A stretch of 64,000 nucleotides of DNA from Actinokineospora fastidiosa (GCF_014648415.1 NZ_BMRB01000004.1:124001-188000), one strand, 5' to 3'; shown: positions 54,035-63,356, counted from the stretch's first letter. Translations and numbers: made by a program. Notes: a model not told the origin generated them from the letters alone.

Positions 54035-54567
54035 GGCCTCCGGCTGCCGGGTCGGGTGGCGGGATCCGTCGGGTCGGGTGGGGGGAGATCCGTCGGGTCG
54101 GGTGGTGGGGAGATGGAGGTCGGCGAGGCGACCCGCCCCGGTCAGGTGCCGACGGCCGCGTGAGGTCGAGAGGTCTGCGCGCCACGGCCGAGGCGCGGGG
54201 GCCGCAGGTCGGCGACGTCGCGCGGCGGGTTGTCGCGCGGCGGGTTGTCGGGTGGCGGGTTGTCGCGCGGCGGGTTGTCGCGCGGCGTTGTCGCGCGGCG
54301 GGTTGTCGGGTGGCGGGTCGGCCGTGTGGCTTCCTGGCCTGCGGAGGTGACCACGGGAACCTCTGGCCCAGCTCGGTGCGCTGGGCCGTCGTCGGGGAAA
54401 TGCGGAATCTCCTCTCCGGTCGGATGAGGCGTCGGCTGGCTGGTCGGGCGCTGCGGTGTGGGTCGTGGGCTTTGCGGGCCCGCCGCTGGAGCGGTTCGTC
54501 TGGTTGTCTGCCCGGTAGGCCCGGTGCTCCAGGGGGGCGAGGCTGCGGCCCGCCCCCGCCTCGGGGA
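54035..54567 (+). other. Gene-free G-rich gap with two tandem arrays
   Basis: No protein is credible in this 533-base gap between popR and the convergent clpP pair. It begins with three copies of a GATCCGTCGGGTCGGGTGG-like unit (54061-54115). A segment at 54140-54170 (GTGCCGACGGCCGCGTGAGG) resembles the popR stop region. A 15-bp array follows at 54217, then G-rich unique DNA to the clpP stop. Confidence 0.5.
54217..54319 (+). repeat. 15-bp tandem repeat, seven units
   Basis: Units GTCGCGCGGCGGGTT (four exact, one shortened to 13 bases) alternate with GTCGGGTGGCGGGTT/C from 54217 to 54319. It has the form of a minisatellite, and unit number may vary between strains. Confidence 0.85.
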
Positions 54568-55158
54568 TCAGGCCCTGTGTTCGAGGACCTGGTCGGCCAG
54601 GCCGTAGGCGACTGCGCCGGGGGCGTCGAAGACTCGGTCTCGGTCGGTGTCCTCGCGGAGGCGGGCTATGTCCTTGCCGGTGTGGGCGGAGAGGACCTCC
54701 TCCAGCTGGGTGCGGACCCGCACCACCTCGTCGGCCTGGAGGATGAGGTCGGGGATGGTGCCTCGGCCCTGGGCGGCGGGTTGGTGGAGCACCACGCGGG
54801 CGTGGCGGAGGACTGCTCGGCGGCCTGCCTCGCCCGCGGCCAGGAGGACCGCGCCCGCGGCCACGGCCTGGCCGACGCAGGTCGTCACCACCGGGGCCTT
54901 GATGAAGCGCATGGTGTCGTAGAGGGCGAGCATCGCCGACGGGTCGCCGCCCTCGCAGTTGATGTAGAGGTTGATCTCCTGCTCGGGGTTGTCCGACTCC
55001 AGGAACAGCAGCTGCGCGATCAGCGCGTTGGCCACGCCGGAGTCGATCGGGGTGCCGAGGTAGACGATGCGCTCGGAGAGCAGGTGGGAGTAGACGTCCA
55101 TGATCCGCTCGCCGCCCGCCACGCGGGTGATGACGTTGGGGATGGTGTACGTGCTCAT
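54568..55158 (-). CDS. clpP: ClpP-family subunit lacking the catalytic serine
   Basis: The 196-residue protein is ClpP throughout, but the nucleophile motif GQAAS reads GQAVA. Ser is replaced by Ala at residue 100, while His125 and Asp174 keep the exact E. coli spacing (25 and 49 residues). It should be proteolytically inactive and can only work in a mixed ring, as ClpR subunits do. Its ATG overlaps the stop of the active clpP upstream (ATGA), giving fixed co-production. Confidence 0.9.
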   Translation of the reverse strand: MSTYTIPNVITRVAGGERIMDVYSHLLSERIVYLGTPIDSGVANALIAQLLFLESDNPEQEINLYINCEGGDPSAMLALYDTMRFIKAPVVTTCVGQAVAAGAVLLAAGEAGRRAVLRHARVVLHQPAAQGRGTIPDLILQADEVVRVRTQLEEVLSAHTGKDIARLREDTDRDRVFDAPGAVAYGLADQVLEHRA

Positions 55159-55778
55159 GCTGTCGCTCCCGTCTCCGCGCGCAGCCCCAGCCGTTGGGTG
55201 CGCACGGGCAGCACCTGGTCGAAGGCGTCGACGATCTGGTCGATGAAGCCGTACTCCCGCGCCTGCTCGGCGGTGAACCAGCGGTCGTGCAGGGAGTCGG
55301 CGAAGATGCGCTCGATCGGCTGACCGGTGTCGGCCGCGATGATCCCCAGCACGGTGTCCCGGGTGTGCCGCAGGTCGTCGGCCTGCACCTCGACCTCGAC
55401 CGCCGAGCCGCCGATGCCCGCCGAGCCCTGGTGCATCAGGACCCGCGCGTGCGGCAGGGCGAAGCGCTTGCCGGGCGTGCCCGCCGACAGCAGGAACTGG
55501 CCCGCGCTGCACGCCAGCCCCAGCGCGAGCGTCGTCACGTCGCACGGCACGAGCCGCATGACGTCGCGGATCGCCAGCATCGATGGCACCGAGCCGCCGG
55601 GCGAGTGGATCCACAGCGCGATGTCCTTGTCCGGGTCCTCGGCCGCCAGCGCGAGCATCTGGGTGGCGAGGACCGTCCCGTTGTCGTCGTCGAGCACGCC
55701 GTCGAGGACCAACACCCGCCTGCTGAGGAACCGTTCGCGGAGCCGGTGGTCGAACAGCGGCTGTTTCTCGTTCGTCAT
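55155..55778 (-). CDS. clpP: ClpP-family subunit with intact catalytic triad
   Basis: The 207-residue protein has Ser91 ([12 protein letters not shown]), His116 (RVLMHQG) and Asp165 (LHDRWFT) at canonical spacing. With the downstream subunit it resembles the clpP3-clpP4 type operon of streptomycetes, placed next to a PopR-like gene. It lies first in the operon. The pair would assemble with AAA+ partners encoded elsewhere. Confidence 0.92.
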   Translation of the reverse strand: MTNEKQPLFDHRLRERFLSRRVLVLDGVLDDDNGTVLATQMLALAAEDPDKDIALWIHSPGGSVPSMLAIRDVMRLVPCDVTTLALGLACSAGQFLLSAGTPGKRFALPHARVLMHQGSAGIGGSAVEVEVQADDLRHTRDTVLGIIAADTGQPIERIFADSLHDRWFTAEQAREYGFIDQIVDAFDQVLPVRTQRLGLRAETGATA

Positions 55779-55820
55779 GCCCCGACAATGCCGCCGCGCC
55801 GCCCCCGTCCGCCGCTCTCG

Positions 55821-55848
55821 CTGCCGTGAGCAGATCCGCCCACGGCAG
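55821..55848. promoter_or_regulatory. Inverted repeat CTGCCGT-N14-ACGGCAG upstream of the clpP pair
   Basis: Perfect 7-bp arms (55821-55827, 55842-55848) lie 43 bases upstream of the clpP start. CTGCC half-sites are reminiscent of the TCTGCC element reported for PopR, so this is the candidate operator. Confidence 0.45.
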
Positions 55849-55902
55849 GCGCATCCACGCGGTGTCGGGATGTGGGAAGCTCCAAGCAGACCGGGAGGCT
55901 GG

Positions 55903-56184
55903 ATGGCGGACGACCACGCGCGGAGCCCGCGACGGCGCGGACCTGCGCGGACTGGCGCACGTCATCCGCGACTGGGCTCGCAGCGACCCGCAGCCACAAC
56001 CCCGTTCGACGCCTACCGCGAGTGGGCGTCCGGACACGCCCCCGCGACGCTCCGCCGCACCCTGTCCTTCTCGACCCGGCTGCACGCCGTGGTCTCCCTG
56101 GACCTCGCCGGCCACTTCACCGGCCTGCTGATCACCGAGGAACTGCACGGCCGATCGATGACCCGCGCGGCGCCGGCATGGTGA
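55903..56184 (+). CDS. Small unknown protein with an apparently double-frameshifted N-terminus
   Basis: ATG 55903 follows GGGAGG and the frame runs to 56184 (93 residues). The C-terminal two thirds ([39 protein letters not shown]) look like a real protein. Residues ~9-30 have poor codon use, while the +1 frame at 55931-55990 reads [18 protein letters not shown] with normal codons. Two compensating indels would explain this. It overlaps the next gene by seven bases. Confidence 0.55.
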   Translation: MADDHARSPRRRGPARTGARHPRLGSQRPAATTPFDAYREWASGHAPATLRRTLSFSTRLHAVVSLDLAGHFTGLLITEELHGRSMTRAAPAW

Positions 56185-56600
56185 GCCACGCCGACCTCTG
56201 CGGGTTCACCACCGAGACCGGCCAGGTCATGGTCGCCGTCGGATGGCTCGATCCGCGCGGCGGGTTCCCGGTGGGCGCGGCCGACCCTCGGCTGCTGCCC
56301 GCGTTGACCCGGTTGTGCTACACGCACGAGCAGAACCTGACCCGGGCCTGCTACCAGTGCCCGTACTGCCTCGCGCACCACGTGTTCAGGGACGTGCCGG
56401 AGATCCCCGGCGCCCGGCCCGTGCTGCTGGGCAACGCCGAGATCCACATCGTCGGCCCCGACGGCGTCGCCTACGCCGCGCCCACGCTGGTCGTGCACTA
56501 CGTCGAGGAGCACGGTTACCTGCCGCCGCGACCGTTCGTCGAGGCGGCGCTGTGGGTGGACGCCCGGACGCCGCGGGAGTTGCAGGAGTGGAACCGGTGA
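56178..56600 (+). CDS. Conserved-looking protein of unknown function with CYQCPYC
   Basis: The 140-residue product ([58 protein letters not shown]) has a Cys-x2-Cys-x2-Cys cluster that could bind zinc. I do not recognise the family. It overlaps the small gene upstream, so the two are probably one unit. Confidence 0.7.
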   Translation: MVSHADLCGFTTETGQVMVAVGWLDPRGGFPVGAADPRLLPALTRLCYTHEQNLTRACYQCPYCLAHHVFRDVPEIPGARPVLLGNAEIHIVGPDGVAYAAPTLVVHYVEEHGYLPPRPFVEAALWVDARTPRELQEWNR

Positions 56601-56682
56601 GCCCACCCGGCCTCCAGCACCGCGGGGCACGGAATACCATGGTCGACCGCTAGATCGGGACCTAAGTGCGGAAAGGACGGCC

Positions 56683-58539
56683 GTGGAAACCCTCGAGTTC
56701 CAGTCCGAGGCGCGTCAGCTGCTCCAGTTGATGATCCACTCGGTGTACTCGAACAAGGACACCTTCCTGCGCGAGCTGGTGTCCAACGCCTCCGACGCCC
56801 TGGACAAGCTGCGGCTGGAGGCCTTCCGGGACAAGGACCTCGACGCCGACACCGCCGACCCGCGGATCACCATCGAGGTCGACCGGGCCGAGCGGACGCT
56901 GACCGTGCGGGACAACGGCATCGGGATGACCCGCGACGACGTCGTCGCGCTCATCGGCACCATCGCCAAGTCCGGCACCGCGGAGTTCCTGCGGGCGCTC
57001 AAGGAGCGCGACGGGTCGTCGTCGGACGAGCTGATCGGGCAGTTCGGCATCGGCTTCTACTCCACCTTCATGGTCGCCGACCGGGTGACGCTGGTGACGA
57101 AGCACCCGAGGTCGGCGGAGGGGGTGCGCTGGGAGTCCGACGGCGGGGGCACCTACACCATCGAGCCCGTCGCCGACGCCCAGCAGGGCACGGCGGTGAC
57201 GCTGCGGCTCAAGCCCGCCGACGACGATGACCACCTGCCCGACTACACCGACCCCGCCAGGCTGCGCCAGATCGTCAAGCGCTACGCCGACTTCATCACC
57301 TGGCCGATCACCCTCGCGGGCGAGGACGGTGCGGAGCCGGAGGTCGTCAACTCCCGCAAGGCGCTGTGGGCGCGGCCGCAGAGCGAGGTCACCGAGGAGG
57401 AGTACGCCGAGTTCTACCGGCACGTCAGCCACGACTGGAACAAGCCGCTGGAGACCATCAGCCTCAAGGCCGAGGGCACGTTCGAGTACCAGGCGCTGCT
57501 GTTCATCCCCTCGCAGGCGCCGCTGGACCTGTTCATGCGCGAGCGCAAGCGCGGTGTGCAGCTCTACGTCAAGCGCGTCTTCATCATGGACGACTGCGAG
57601 GAGCTGATGCCGGAGTACCTGCGGTTCGTCAAGGGGGTCGTGGACGCCCAGGACCTCTCGCTCAACGTCTCCCGGGAGATCCTGCAGCAGGACCGGCAGA
57701 TCCAGCTGATGCGCAGGCGCCTGGTCAAGAAGGTGCTGGCCACCTTCAAGACCATGATGTCCGACCGGCCGGAGAACTACGCGGTGCTCTGGCGCGAGTT
57801 CGGCGCCGTGCTCAAGGAGGGCCTGCTCTCCGACCCGGACAACCGCGACGCGATCCTCGCCGTCTGCTCCTTCGCCTCCACCCGCGACGCGGAGGCCACG
57901 ACGACCCTGGCCGACTACGTCGAGCGCATGCGCGACGGCCAGGAGGAGATCTACTACATGACCGGCGACTCGCGCGCCGCCGTGGAGAACTCCCCGCACC
58001 TGGAGGCGCTGCTGGCCAAGGGGTACGAGGTGCTGATCCTCACCGACCCGGTGGACGAGATGTGGGTCGGCGCCGTGCCGGAGTTCCAGGGCAAGCGGTT
58101 CCAGTCGGTGGCCAAGGGCGAGGTGGACCTCGGCTCGGACGAGGACCGGTCCCAGGCCGAGCAGGACTTCGCCGACCTCACGTCCTGGCTGACCGAGACG
58201 CTGTCCGAGCAGGTCAAGGAGGTCCGCCTGTCCAGCAGGCTGACGACGTCGCCAGCGTGCGTGGTCGGCGACTCCCACGACCTGACCCCGACCCTGGAGA
58301 AGATGTACCGGGCGATGGGCCAGGAACTGCCCCGGGTCAAGCGCATCCTGGAGCTGAACCCGGCCCACCCGCTGGTCGAGGGCCTGCGCGCGGCCCTCGC
58401 CGACGGCCGCGACCGCGCCGAACTCGCCCCCGTGGCCGAACTCCTGCACGGCTCCGCCCTGCTCGCCGAGGGCGGCGACCTGCCCGACCCGGCCCGCTTC
58501 GCCCGCGTCCTCGCCGACCACCTCCAGCGGGGGCTCTGA
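56683..58539 (+). CDS. htpG: Hsp90-family chaperone HtpG
   Basis: The 618-residue protein has the GHKL ATPase domain ([32 protein letters not shown]), the middle domain with the catalytic Arg region ([11 protein letters not shown]) and a C-terminal dimerisation domain. GTG 56683 follows AAAGGA. It is a cytosolic ATP-dependent chaperone. Confidence 0.95.
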
Positions 58540-58546
58540 TCTCCGG

Positions 58547-58578
58547 ACGGGCGGCGTCGCTCCGGGGTCGCCGCCCGT
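58547..58578. terminator. htpG hairpin terminator
   Basis: Arms ACGGGCGGCG (58547-58556) and CGCCGCCCGT (58569-58578) form a perfect 10-bp stem seven bases after the htpG stop. Two decaying copies follow downstream. Confidence 0.8.
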
Positions 58579-58845
58579 CTCACTCGTCGTGGGTGTGGTC
58601 GGTGGGTACTGCTGTGGCGAGGGTGAGGGCGGTGAGCTTCCGTGTCCCGGCTCGCTTTGCCCGCGTTCTCGTCGGTCACCTCCGGCGGGTGGCCTTTTGA
58701 TCTGTGGACGGGCAGCGCTGCCGTGGGGCGTCGCCCGTCTCACACGTCACGGGTAGTGGGGCGGAGGCGCGGCTGCGGCGGTCGTTGCGAGGGTGAGGAG
58801 TTCTGACCTCCGGACGGGCGGTGTTGCTGCGGGGCGTCGCTCGTC
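58579..58845 (+). repeat. Decayed tandem copies of the htpG 3' end and terminator
   Basis: At 58635-58700 a degenerate copy of the last ~20 htpG codons ends in its own TGA ([17 protein letters not shown] against [16 protein letters not shown]). Then comes TCTGTGGACGGGC, a copy of the post-stop region with a weakened terminator. A third copy of the post-stop region starts at TGA 58804 (CCTCCGGACGGGCGG). Spacing between stops is 161 and 106 bases. No gene is present here. Confidence 0.75.
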
Positions 58846-59589
58846 TCATGCGTCTCGGGTGTGGAGGGCGGCGTGGGAGGCGGTGGAGATCGCTGCGGCG
58901 GCTGCGGCGAGGATGGCGAGGCCGAGCCACGGGGTGAGGGCCCCGTCGGTCGGGACGACCGTGTAGACGGCCTGGCCCGCCGTGATCGGCCAGTGCCGGG
59001 CGAGCCAGTCGCCGAGGGGGGCGGGTAGGCCGGGGGCCAGGGCGGGGACCAGGAGCAGGGCGCCGACGAGCACGGCGAGGCTGCTGGTGGTCGACCGGGT
59101 GAGCGCGCCGACGGCGACCCCGATGAGGGCGATGATCGTCAGGTAGAGCGTGCCCCCGACCAGCGCGCGCGGCACGCCGGGATCGCTGAGGGTCGCCGGG
59201 GGAAGGCCCGCCACGTCGAGCATGAGCTGCACCGCCGCGAAGCTGACGAGCGTGGTGGCCAGGCCGGTGGCGACGGCAATGGCCGCCACGACAGCCGCCT
59301 TCGCGGCCAGCAGGCGGGACCGGGCGGGCACGGCGGCCAGGCTGGTGCCGATCGTGCCGGTCGCGTACTCCGGGGTCACGCTGAGCGCGCCGAGCATCCC
59401 GATGACGAGTTGGGCGAAGAGGAAGCCCTTCAGGCTGGCGGCGGTCGGGTCCCAGTCCTCGGGCGGCGCGGTGAGGTCGGCCGCGCCGAGCACGCCGAGG
59501 GCCGCGCCGGACCCGACGGTGCTCGCGGCCGTGATCCAGGTGCTCCGCAGGCCGCGGAGTTTCGTCCACTCCGAACGGATGGTCCTCAT
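58846..59589 (-). CDS. ABC-2 type transporter permease
   Basis: The 247-residue protein has about six hydrophobic segments and begins MRTIRSEWTKLRGLRSTW, typical of ABC-2 permeases in actinomycetes. It is coupled to the ATPase gene by an ATGA overlap. It would export a hydrophobic molecule or peptide. Confidence 0.88.
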   Translation of the reverse strand: MRTIRSEWTKLRGLRSTWITAASTVGSGAALGVLGAADLTAPPEDWDPTAASLKGFLFAQLVIGMLGALSVTPEYATGTIGTSLAAVPARSRLLAAKAAVVAAIAVATGLATTLVSFAAVQLMLDVAGLPPATLSDPGVPRALVGGTLYLTIIALIGVAVGALTRSTTSSLAVLVGALLLVPALAPGLPAPLGDWLARHWPITAGQAVYTVVPTDGALTPWLGLAILAAAAAAISTASHAALHTRDA

Positions 59590-60518
59590 GCCGCCCGGCT
59601 CCCGTGGTCGGCGACCGCGCCGGTGATCCGGAGGAAGAGGTCCTCAAGGGACTCCCGGACCCTGGTCAGCTCGTCGAGGGCGATCCCCTCGGCAGCGGCG
59701 ATCCGGCCGACCGAGGACGGGTCGGCCCCGGTGACGACGAGGCCGCCGTCCTGGCCGCGCTCGACGGTCATGCCCGCCCGGGTCAGTGCGCGCGCGAGGT
59801 CGTCCAGCGCCTGGGCGCGGACCGTGACGGCCTGGGTGGTGTGGGCCAGCACGAACTCCTGCAGCGTGGACTCCGCGATGAGCCGACCACGCCCGATGAC
59901 GACGACGTTGTCCGCGGTCAACTCCATCTCCGACATCAGGTGGCTGGAGAACAGCACGGTGCGGCCCTCGGTTGCCAGGTCGCGCATGAGGACGCGCATC
60001 CACCGGATGCCCTCGGGGTCGAGGCCGTTGAGCGGTTCGTCGAACACCAGCACGCCGGGGTCGCCCAGCAGGGCCGTCGCGATGCCCAGCCGCTGGTGCA
60101 TGCCCAGCGAGAACTCACCGGCCCTGCGGCGCGCCGCGTCCGCCAGCCCGACGAGGTCCAGCACCTCGTCGACCCGCCGCCTGCCGAGGCCCGCGGTCTG
60201 CGCGACGGCGAGGAGGTGGTCGGCCGCGGTGCGGCGGGGGTGGACCGCGCGGGCGTCGAGCAGCGCGCCGACCGCGCGTACCGGGTCGGTGAGGTCGGTG
60301 ATGTGCCTGCCGCCGATGGTGATGTCGCCGCGCGTGGGCCTGACCAGGCCGAGGAGCATCCGCAGCGTCGTGCTCTTGCCCGCTCCGTTGGGTCCGAGGA
60401 ACCCGGTCACGGCCCCGGGTTCGGCGGTGAAGGACAGCTCGTCGACCGCGGTCCTGGTCCGGTACCGCTTGGTCAGGCCCCGCGCCCGGATGGGGAGGCC
60501 GCGCTTCTGCTGTGGCAC
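59586..60518 (-). CDS. ABC transporter ATP-binding protein
   Basis: The 310-residue ATPase has Walker A GPNGAGKST, a signature-region variant FSLGMHQRLGIA, Walker B GVLVFDEPLNGLDPEG and the H-loop FSSHLMSE. It belongs to the CcmA/DrrA-type drug or bacitracin exporter group. GTG 60518 follows GAGGAGC. Self-resistance for the neighbouring thiopeptide cluster is possible but unproven. Confidence 0.9.
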   Translation of the reverse strand: MPQQKRGLPIRARGLTKRYRTRTAVDELSFTAEPGAVTGFLGPNGAGKSTTLRMLLGLVRPTRGDITIGGRHITDLTDPVRAVGALLDARAVHPRRTAADHLLAVAQTAGLGRRRVDEVLDLVGLADAARRRAGEFSLGMHQRLGIATALLGDPGVLVFDEPLNGLDPEGIRWMRVLMRDLATEGRTVLFSSHLMSEMELTADNVVVIGRGRLIAESTLQEFVLAHTTQAVTVRAQALDDLARALTRAGMTVERGQDGGLVVTGADPSSVGRIAAAEGIALDELTRVRESLEDLFLRITGAVADHGSRAA

Positions 60519-60536
60519 TGGTGCTCCTCGACTCGA

Positions 60537-60565
60537 AAACTACACTGCACAGTGTGGTGTAGTTT
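60537..60565. promoter_or_regulatory. TetR-type operator in the divergent ABC/TetR promoter
   Basis: AAACTACAC (60537-60545) and GTGTAGTTT (60557-60565) are perfect inverted arms. The centre contains a second small dyad (CACTG-CA-CAGTG). It lies between starts at 60518 and 60587, so one repressor could control both genes. Confidence 0.75.
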
Positions 60566-60586
60566 CGCTGAGGATACGCTGAGACC

Positions 60587-61210
60587 GTGGTGCGGGCCGA
60601 GGAACAGACGCCGGGACGCCAGCGGCGGACCGAGCACAAGCGCGCGGTGATCCTGGACGCCGCCGAGGCGCTGTTCGTGTCCGCGGGCTACGAGCTCACC
60701 GGGGTCGACGCCATCGCGGCCAGGGCCGGGGTTTCCAAGCGCACCGTCTACGACCACTTCGGCGACAAGCAGTCCCTGTTCCACGCTGTCCTGGTGCGGG
60801 TCAACGAAGCCCTCGCCACGGCCGTGCGCGCGGCGATCGACGAGGAGATCACCGACGGCCGCGACCTCCGCGCCGCCCTGACGGCCTTCGCGCTGCGGGT
60901 GGCCACGCGGACGTTCCCGTCCTCGGAGTACGCCGCGTTCCGCCGACTGACCACCCACGACCGGACAGCGCCCCGCCTGGCCGTCCCCGACTACCCGGAA
61001 CGGATGCTGGAGGAGCGCTTCACCCGACTCGCCGCCGACGGCGCGATGGCCGAGGCCAACCCGCGCCGCGCCGTGCAGCACTTCACCGCCCTGACCCTGC
61101 TCCTCGCCCTCGACGCGGCCAAGGACGACCCGGGTGAGCCGGAGATCCGGGCGATCATCGCCGACGGCGTCGACGTGTTCCTCCGCGCGTACGGCCCGAG
61201 GCGGCGGTGA
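60587..61210 (+). CDS. TetR-family regulator of the ABC exporter
   Basis: The 207-residue protein has a TetR helix-turn-helix (AVILDAAEALFVSAGYELTG, VDAIAARAGVSKRTVYDHF) and a C-terminal ligand domain of the AefR-like type. It is divergent from the ABC genes over a perfect dyad. Its stop is two bases from the stop of the convergent thiopeptide gene. Confidence 0.88.
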   Translation: MVRAEEQTPGRQRRTEHKRAVILDAAEALFVSAGYELTGVDAIAARAGVSKRTVYDHFGDKQSLFHAVLVRVNEALATAVRAAIDEEITDGRDLRAALTAFALRVATRTFPSSEYAAFRRLTTHDRTAPRLAVPDYPERMLEERFTRLAADGAMAEANPRRAVQHFTALTLLLALDAAKDDPGEPEIRAIIADGVDVFLRAYGPRRR

Positions 61211-61212
61211 AC

Positions 61213-62121
61213 TCAGCCGTTCTCGCCCAGACCCGCTGAGGCGATGCCGGACAGGACCGCGACGCTCTCCACGTCGTAGACGGACTCGCAGGCCCGGCTG
61301 ACGACGTGGCAGAGGACGTAGCGGTCGGCGAGGGACAGGCCGATGCTGTGCAGGGTCAGGTACAGCAGGCTGGTCAGCAGCCGGGTGGCCAGGAAGCCGG
61401 GGTCGCCGCCCAGGTAGTCCTGCAGGTCGGCGGACGCGCCCGCGATCTGGTGGAAGCGGCTGCCCGCGAAGTCGTCGCGCTCGCGCAGGTGGTCGCCCGC
61501 GTACTCGGTGTGCGCCCGGATCCCGCCCGCCCGGAAGAGCTCGGTGATCCCCGGCTTGGCCGCCTTGGCCACGTCGTGCCAGCGGCGGGCGCCCGCCGGG
61601 ACCTCCCCGTCCCGCAGGATGCCCGCCACGCGCGCCTCGACGGTGTCGCGGACCGCGGCGTAGCGGGAGTCCAGGGCGTGGCGGGCGGCGGCGGGGTCGC
61701 GGCTGGTGACGACGAAGGCCTCGGCGTGCGAGCGGTAGCTGAGGAAGCTCAGCGGCGGGCCGCCCTGGGCGCCGGGGCGGGAGACGGCGGGCAGGTGGGC
61801 GGTCATGAGGTCCAGCGCGAGCGCGGTCAGCCCCGCCCGGTCGGCGGGCAGGTCGAGCAGCGCCGGGGTGACGCCCGCCAGGACCTGGCGGGTCGCCGGG
61901 CCCAGCTCCGGGCCGGAGAACACCGGCCCGGCCAGCGGGACCGTGGTCGCCGGGGCGCGCGGGGCGGGGGCGGCGAGGTGGTCGGCGCCGCGCGCCTGCA
62001 CGACCAGCCGCCCCTCCGCGCGCAGGAACAGCCCGTCGCCGCCCGCGTCGATGGCGGCGCGCAGGAACGCCGTCGCGGCGGGCAGCGCGTCGGCGGGCAG
62101 CGCGAACTCCGCCCAGGTCAT
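61213..62121 (-). CDS. Thiopeptide [4+2] cyclase / pyridine-synthase-like protein (NosO/TclM type)
   Basis: The 302-residue protein resembles the LanB C-terminal (thiopeptide-type bacteriocin biosynthesis) domain: LSFLSYRSHAEAFVV, RDPAAARHALDSRYAAVRD, RYVLCHVVSRACESVYDVES. Stand-alone proteins of this size in thiopeptide clusters form the central pyridine ring by formal [4+2] cycloaddition of two dehydroalanines, releasing the leader. Its ATG overlaps the radical SAM stop (ATGA). The exact role is inferred from the cluster. Confidence 0.72.
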   Translation of the reverse strand: MTWAEFALPADALPAATAFLRAAIDAGGDGLFLRAEGRLVVQARGADHLAAPAPRAPATTVPLAGPVFSGPELGPATRQVLAGVTPALLDLPADRAGLTALALDLMTAHLPAVSRPGAQGGPPLSFLSYRSHAEAFVVTSRDPAAARHALDSRYAAVRDTVEARVAGILRDGEVPAGARRWHDVAKAAKPGITELFRAGGIRAHTEYAGDHLRERDDFAGSRFHQIAGASADLQDYLGGDPGFLATRLLTSLLYLTLHSIGLSLADRYVLCHVVSRACESVYDVESVAVLSGIASAGLGENG

Positions 62122-63356
62122 CCCAGCTCCGGCTGCGACATCGCCATCTCGAAGGCCAGCTCGATCAGGGTGAGCCCGGCGACCCTGCGGTCCAGCCGGA
62201 TGCCGCGCTCGTCCTCCACCAGCCCGCGCCCGCGCAGGAACTCCGCCAGCGGGGCGATGGACGGGCGGGTCAGCACCTCGTCGAGGTCGGTGCCGGTGGA
62301 CACCCGCCACTCCTCGCGCAGGATGCCGTCGAACATCGCCAGACCGGCCTGCAGGAACGACACCAGCGCGCGGTCCTGGCCTGCGGGCACGGCGATGTCG
62401 AACCCGAGCGGGTCGGCGATGTACTGGTGCAGCCTGCCCTTGCTGTGGGAGAGGAACCGCTGGTCCACCAGCGAGATCGCGCCGGAGCCGAAGCCGACGG
62501 TGTCGGCGCGCAGCTGGAAGTACATCGCCGCGAACGGCGAGACCCGTCCGAAGTAGCCGGAGGCGTACTCGGTCAGGCCCGCGTCCTCGATCATCTTGCG
62601 GGCCTCGGTGAACAGGACCTGCTGGCGGCGCAGGTAGGCGCGCTTGTCGTCGCCCTGCATCTTCTTGCGCATGAACGTGCCCGGCGTCGGCCGGAACGAG
62701 TACAGCGACAGGTGCGTCAGCGGCAGCGCCACCGCCTGCTCGACGGTGTCGCGCAGCTCGTCCATCTCCTGGTCGGGGAACCCCGACATGATGTCGATGG
62801 ACACCTCGTCGAACCCGGCCTCGCGGGCGGCGTGCACGATCCGGCCCGCCTGGTCGGCGGTGTGGCGCCTGCCGAGCGCGCGCAGGCGGGTGTCGCTGAA
62901 GGACTGCACGCCGCTGGACACCCGGTTGAAGCCCAGCTCCCGGAAGAACTCCAGCTTCTCCCGGTCGACGGTGTCCGGGCTGCACTCGATGGTCGCCTCG
63001 GCCACCCCGTCGAAGTCGAACGCCGAGCGCAGCGCCGACATCACCTGCGTTGCCTCGTCGCGGTCGAGGCTGCTGGCCGTGCCGCCGCCCCAGTAGACGA
63101 CGTACGGCTGCCCGGACAGCGCCGCCCCGCGCGCCTCGATCTCGGTGCACAGCGCCCGGATGTAGTTGCGCCGCACCGAGTCCTCGGGCTTGCGCAGCAG
63201 GTCCTTGGTCGGGATCGCCTGCACCCAGTCGCAGAAGGTGCACTTGGAATGGCAGAACGGCACATGCACGTACAGCATCAGCATGTGCCGTTCGTCGGTG
63301 CTGGAGGGCAGTGCCGACAGCGCCGCCTCGGCGGCGGCGGTCGCGGTGGGCGGCAT
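62118..63356 (-). CDS. nosN: HemN-like class C radical SAM methyltransferase (NosN type)
   Basis: The 412-residue protein has the radical SAM motif CHSKCTFC (Cys35, Cys39, Cys42), YVVYWGGGTASSL (SAM glycine motif), and the HemN-type VSSGVQSFSDTRLRALGR and GFDEVSIDIMSGFPDQ. NosN, of this class, adds the C1 unit to the indolic acid and closes the side ring through Glu6 in nosiheptide. The precursor's Glu6 makes that role fitting. It begins 130 bases after the precursor stop, beyond a hairpin. Confidence 0.85.
   Translation of the reverse strand: MPPTATAAAEAALSALPSSTDERHMLMLYVHVPFCHSKCTFCDWVQAIPTKDLLRKPEDSVRRNYIRALCTEIEARGAALSGQPYVVYWGGGTASSLDRDEATQVMSALRSAFDFDGVAEATIECSPDTVDREKLEFFRELGFNRVSSGVQSFSDTRLRALGRRHTADQAGRIVHAAREAGFDEVSIDIMSGFPDQEMDELRDTVEQAVALPLTHLSLYSFRPTPGTFMRKKMQGDDKRAYLRRQQVLFTEARKMIEDAGLTEYASGYFGRVSPFAAMYFQLRADTVGFGSGAISLVDQRFLSHSKGRLHQYIADPLGFDIAVPAGQDRALVSFLQAGLAMFDGILREEWRVSTGTDLDEVLTRPSIAPLAEFLRGRGLVEDERGIRLDRRVAGLTLIELAFEMAMSQPELG

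Noticed and set aside
54217-54319. CRISPR or iteron origin
   Set aside because: These are 15-bp head-to-tail units without spacers, AT-rich region or replication genes.
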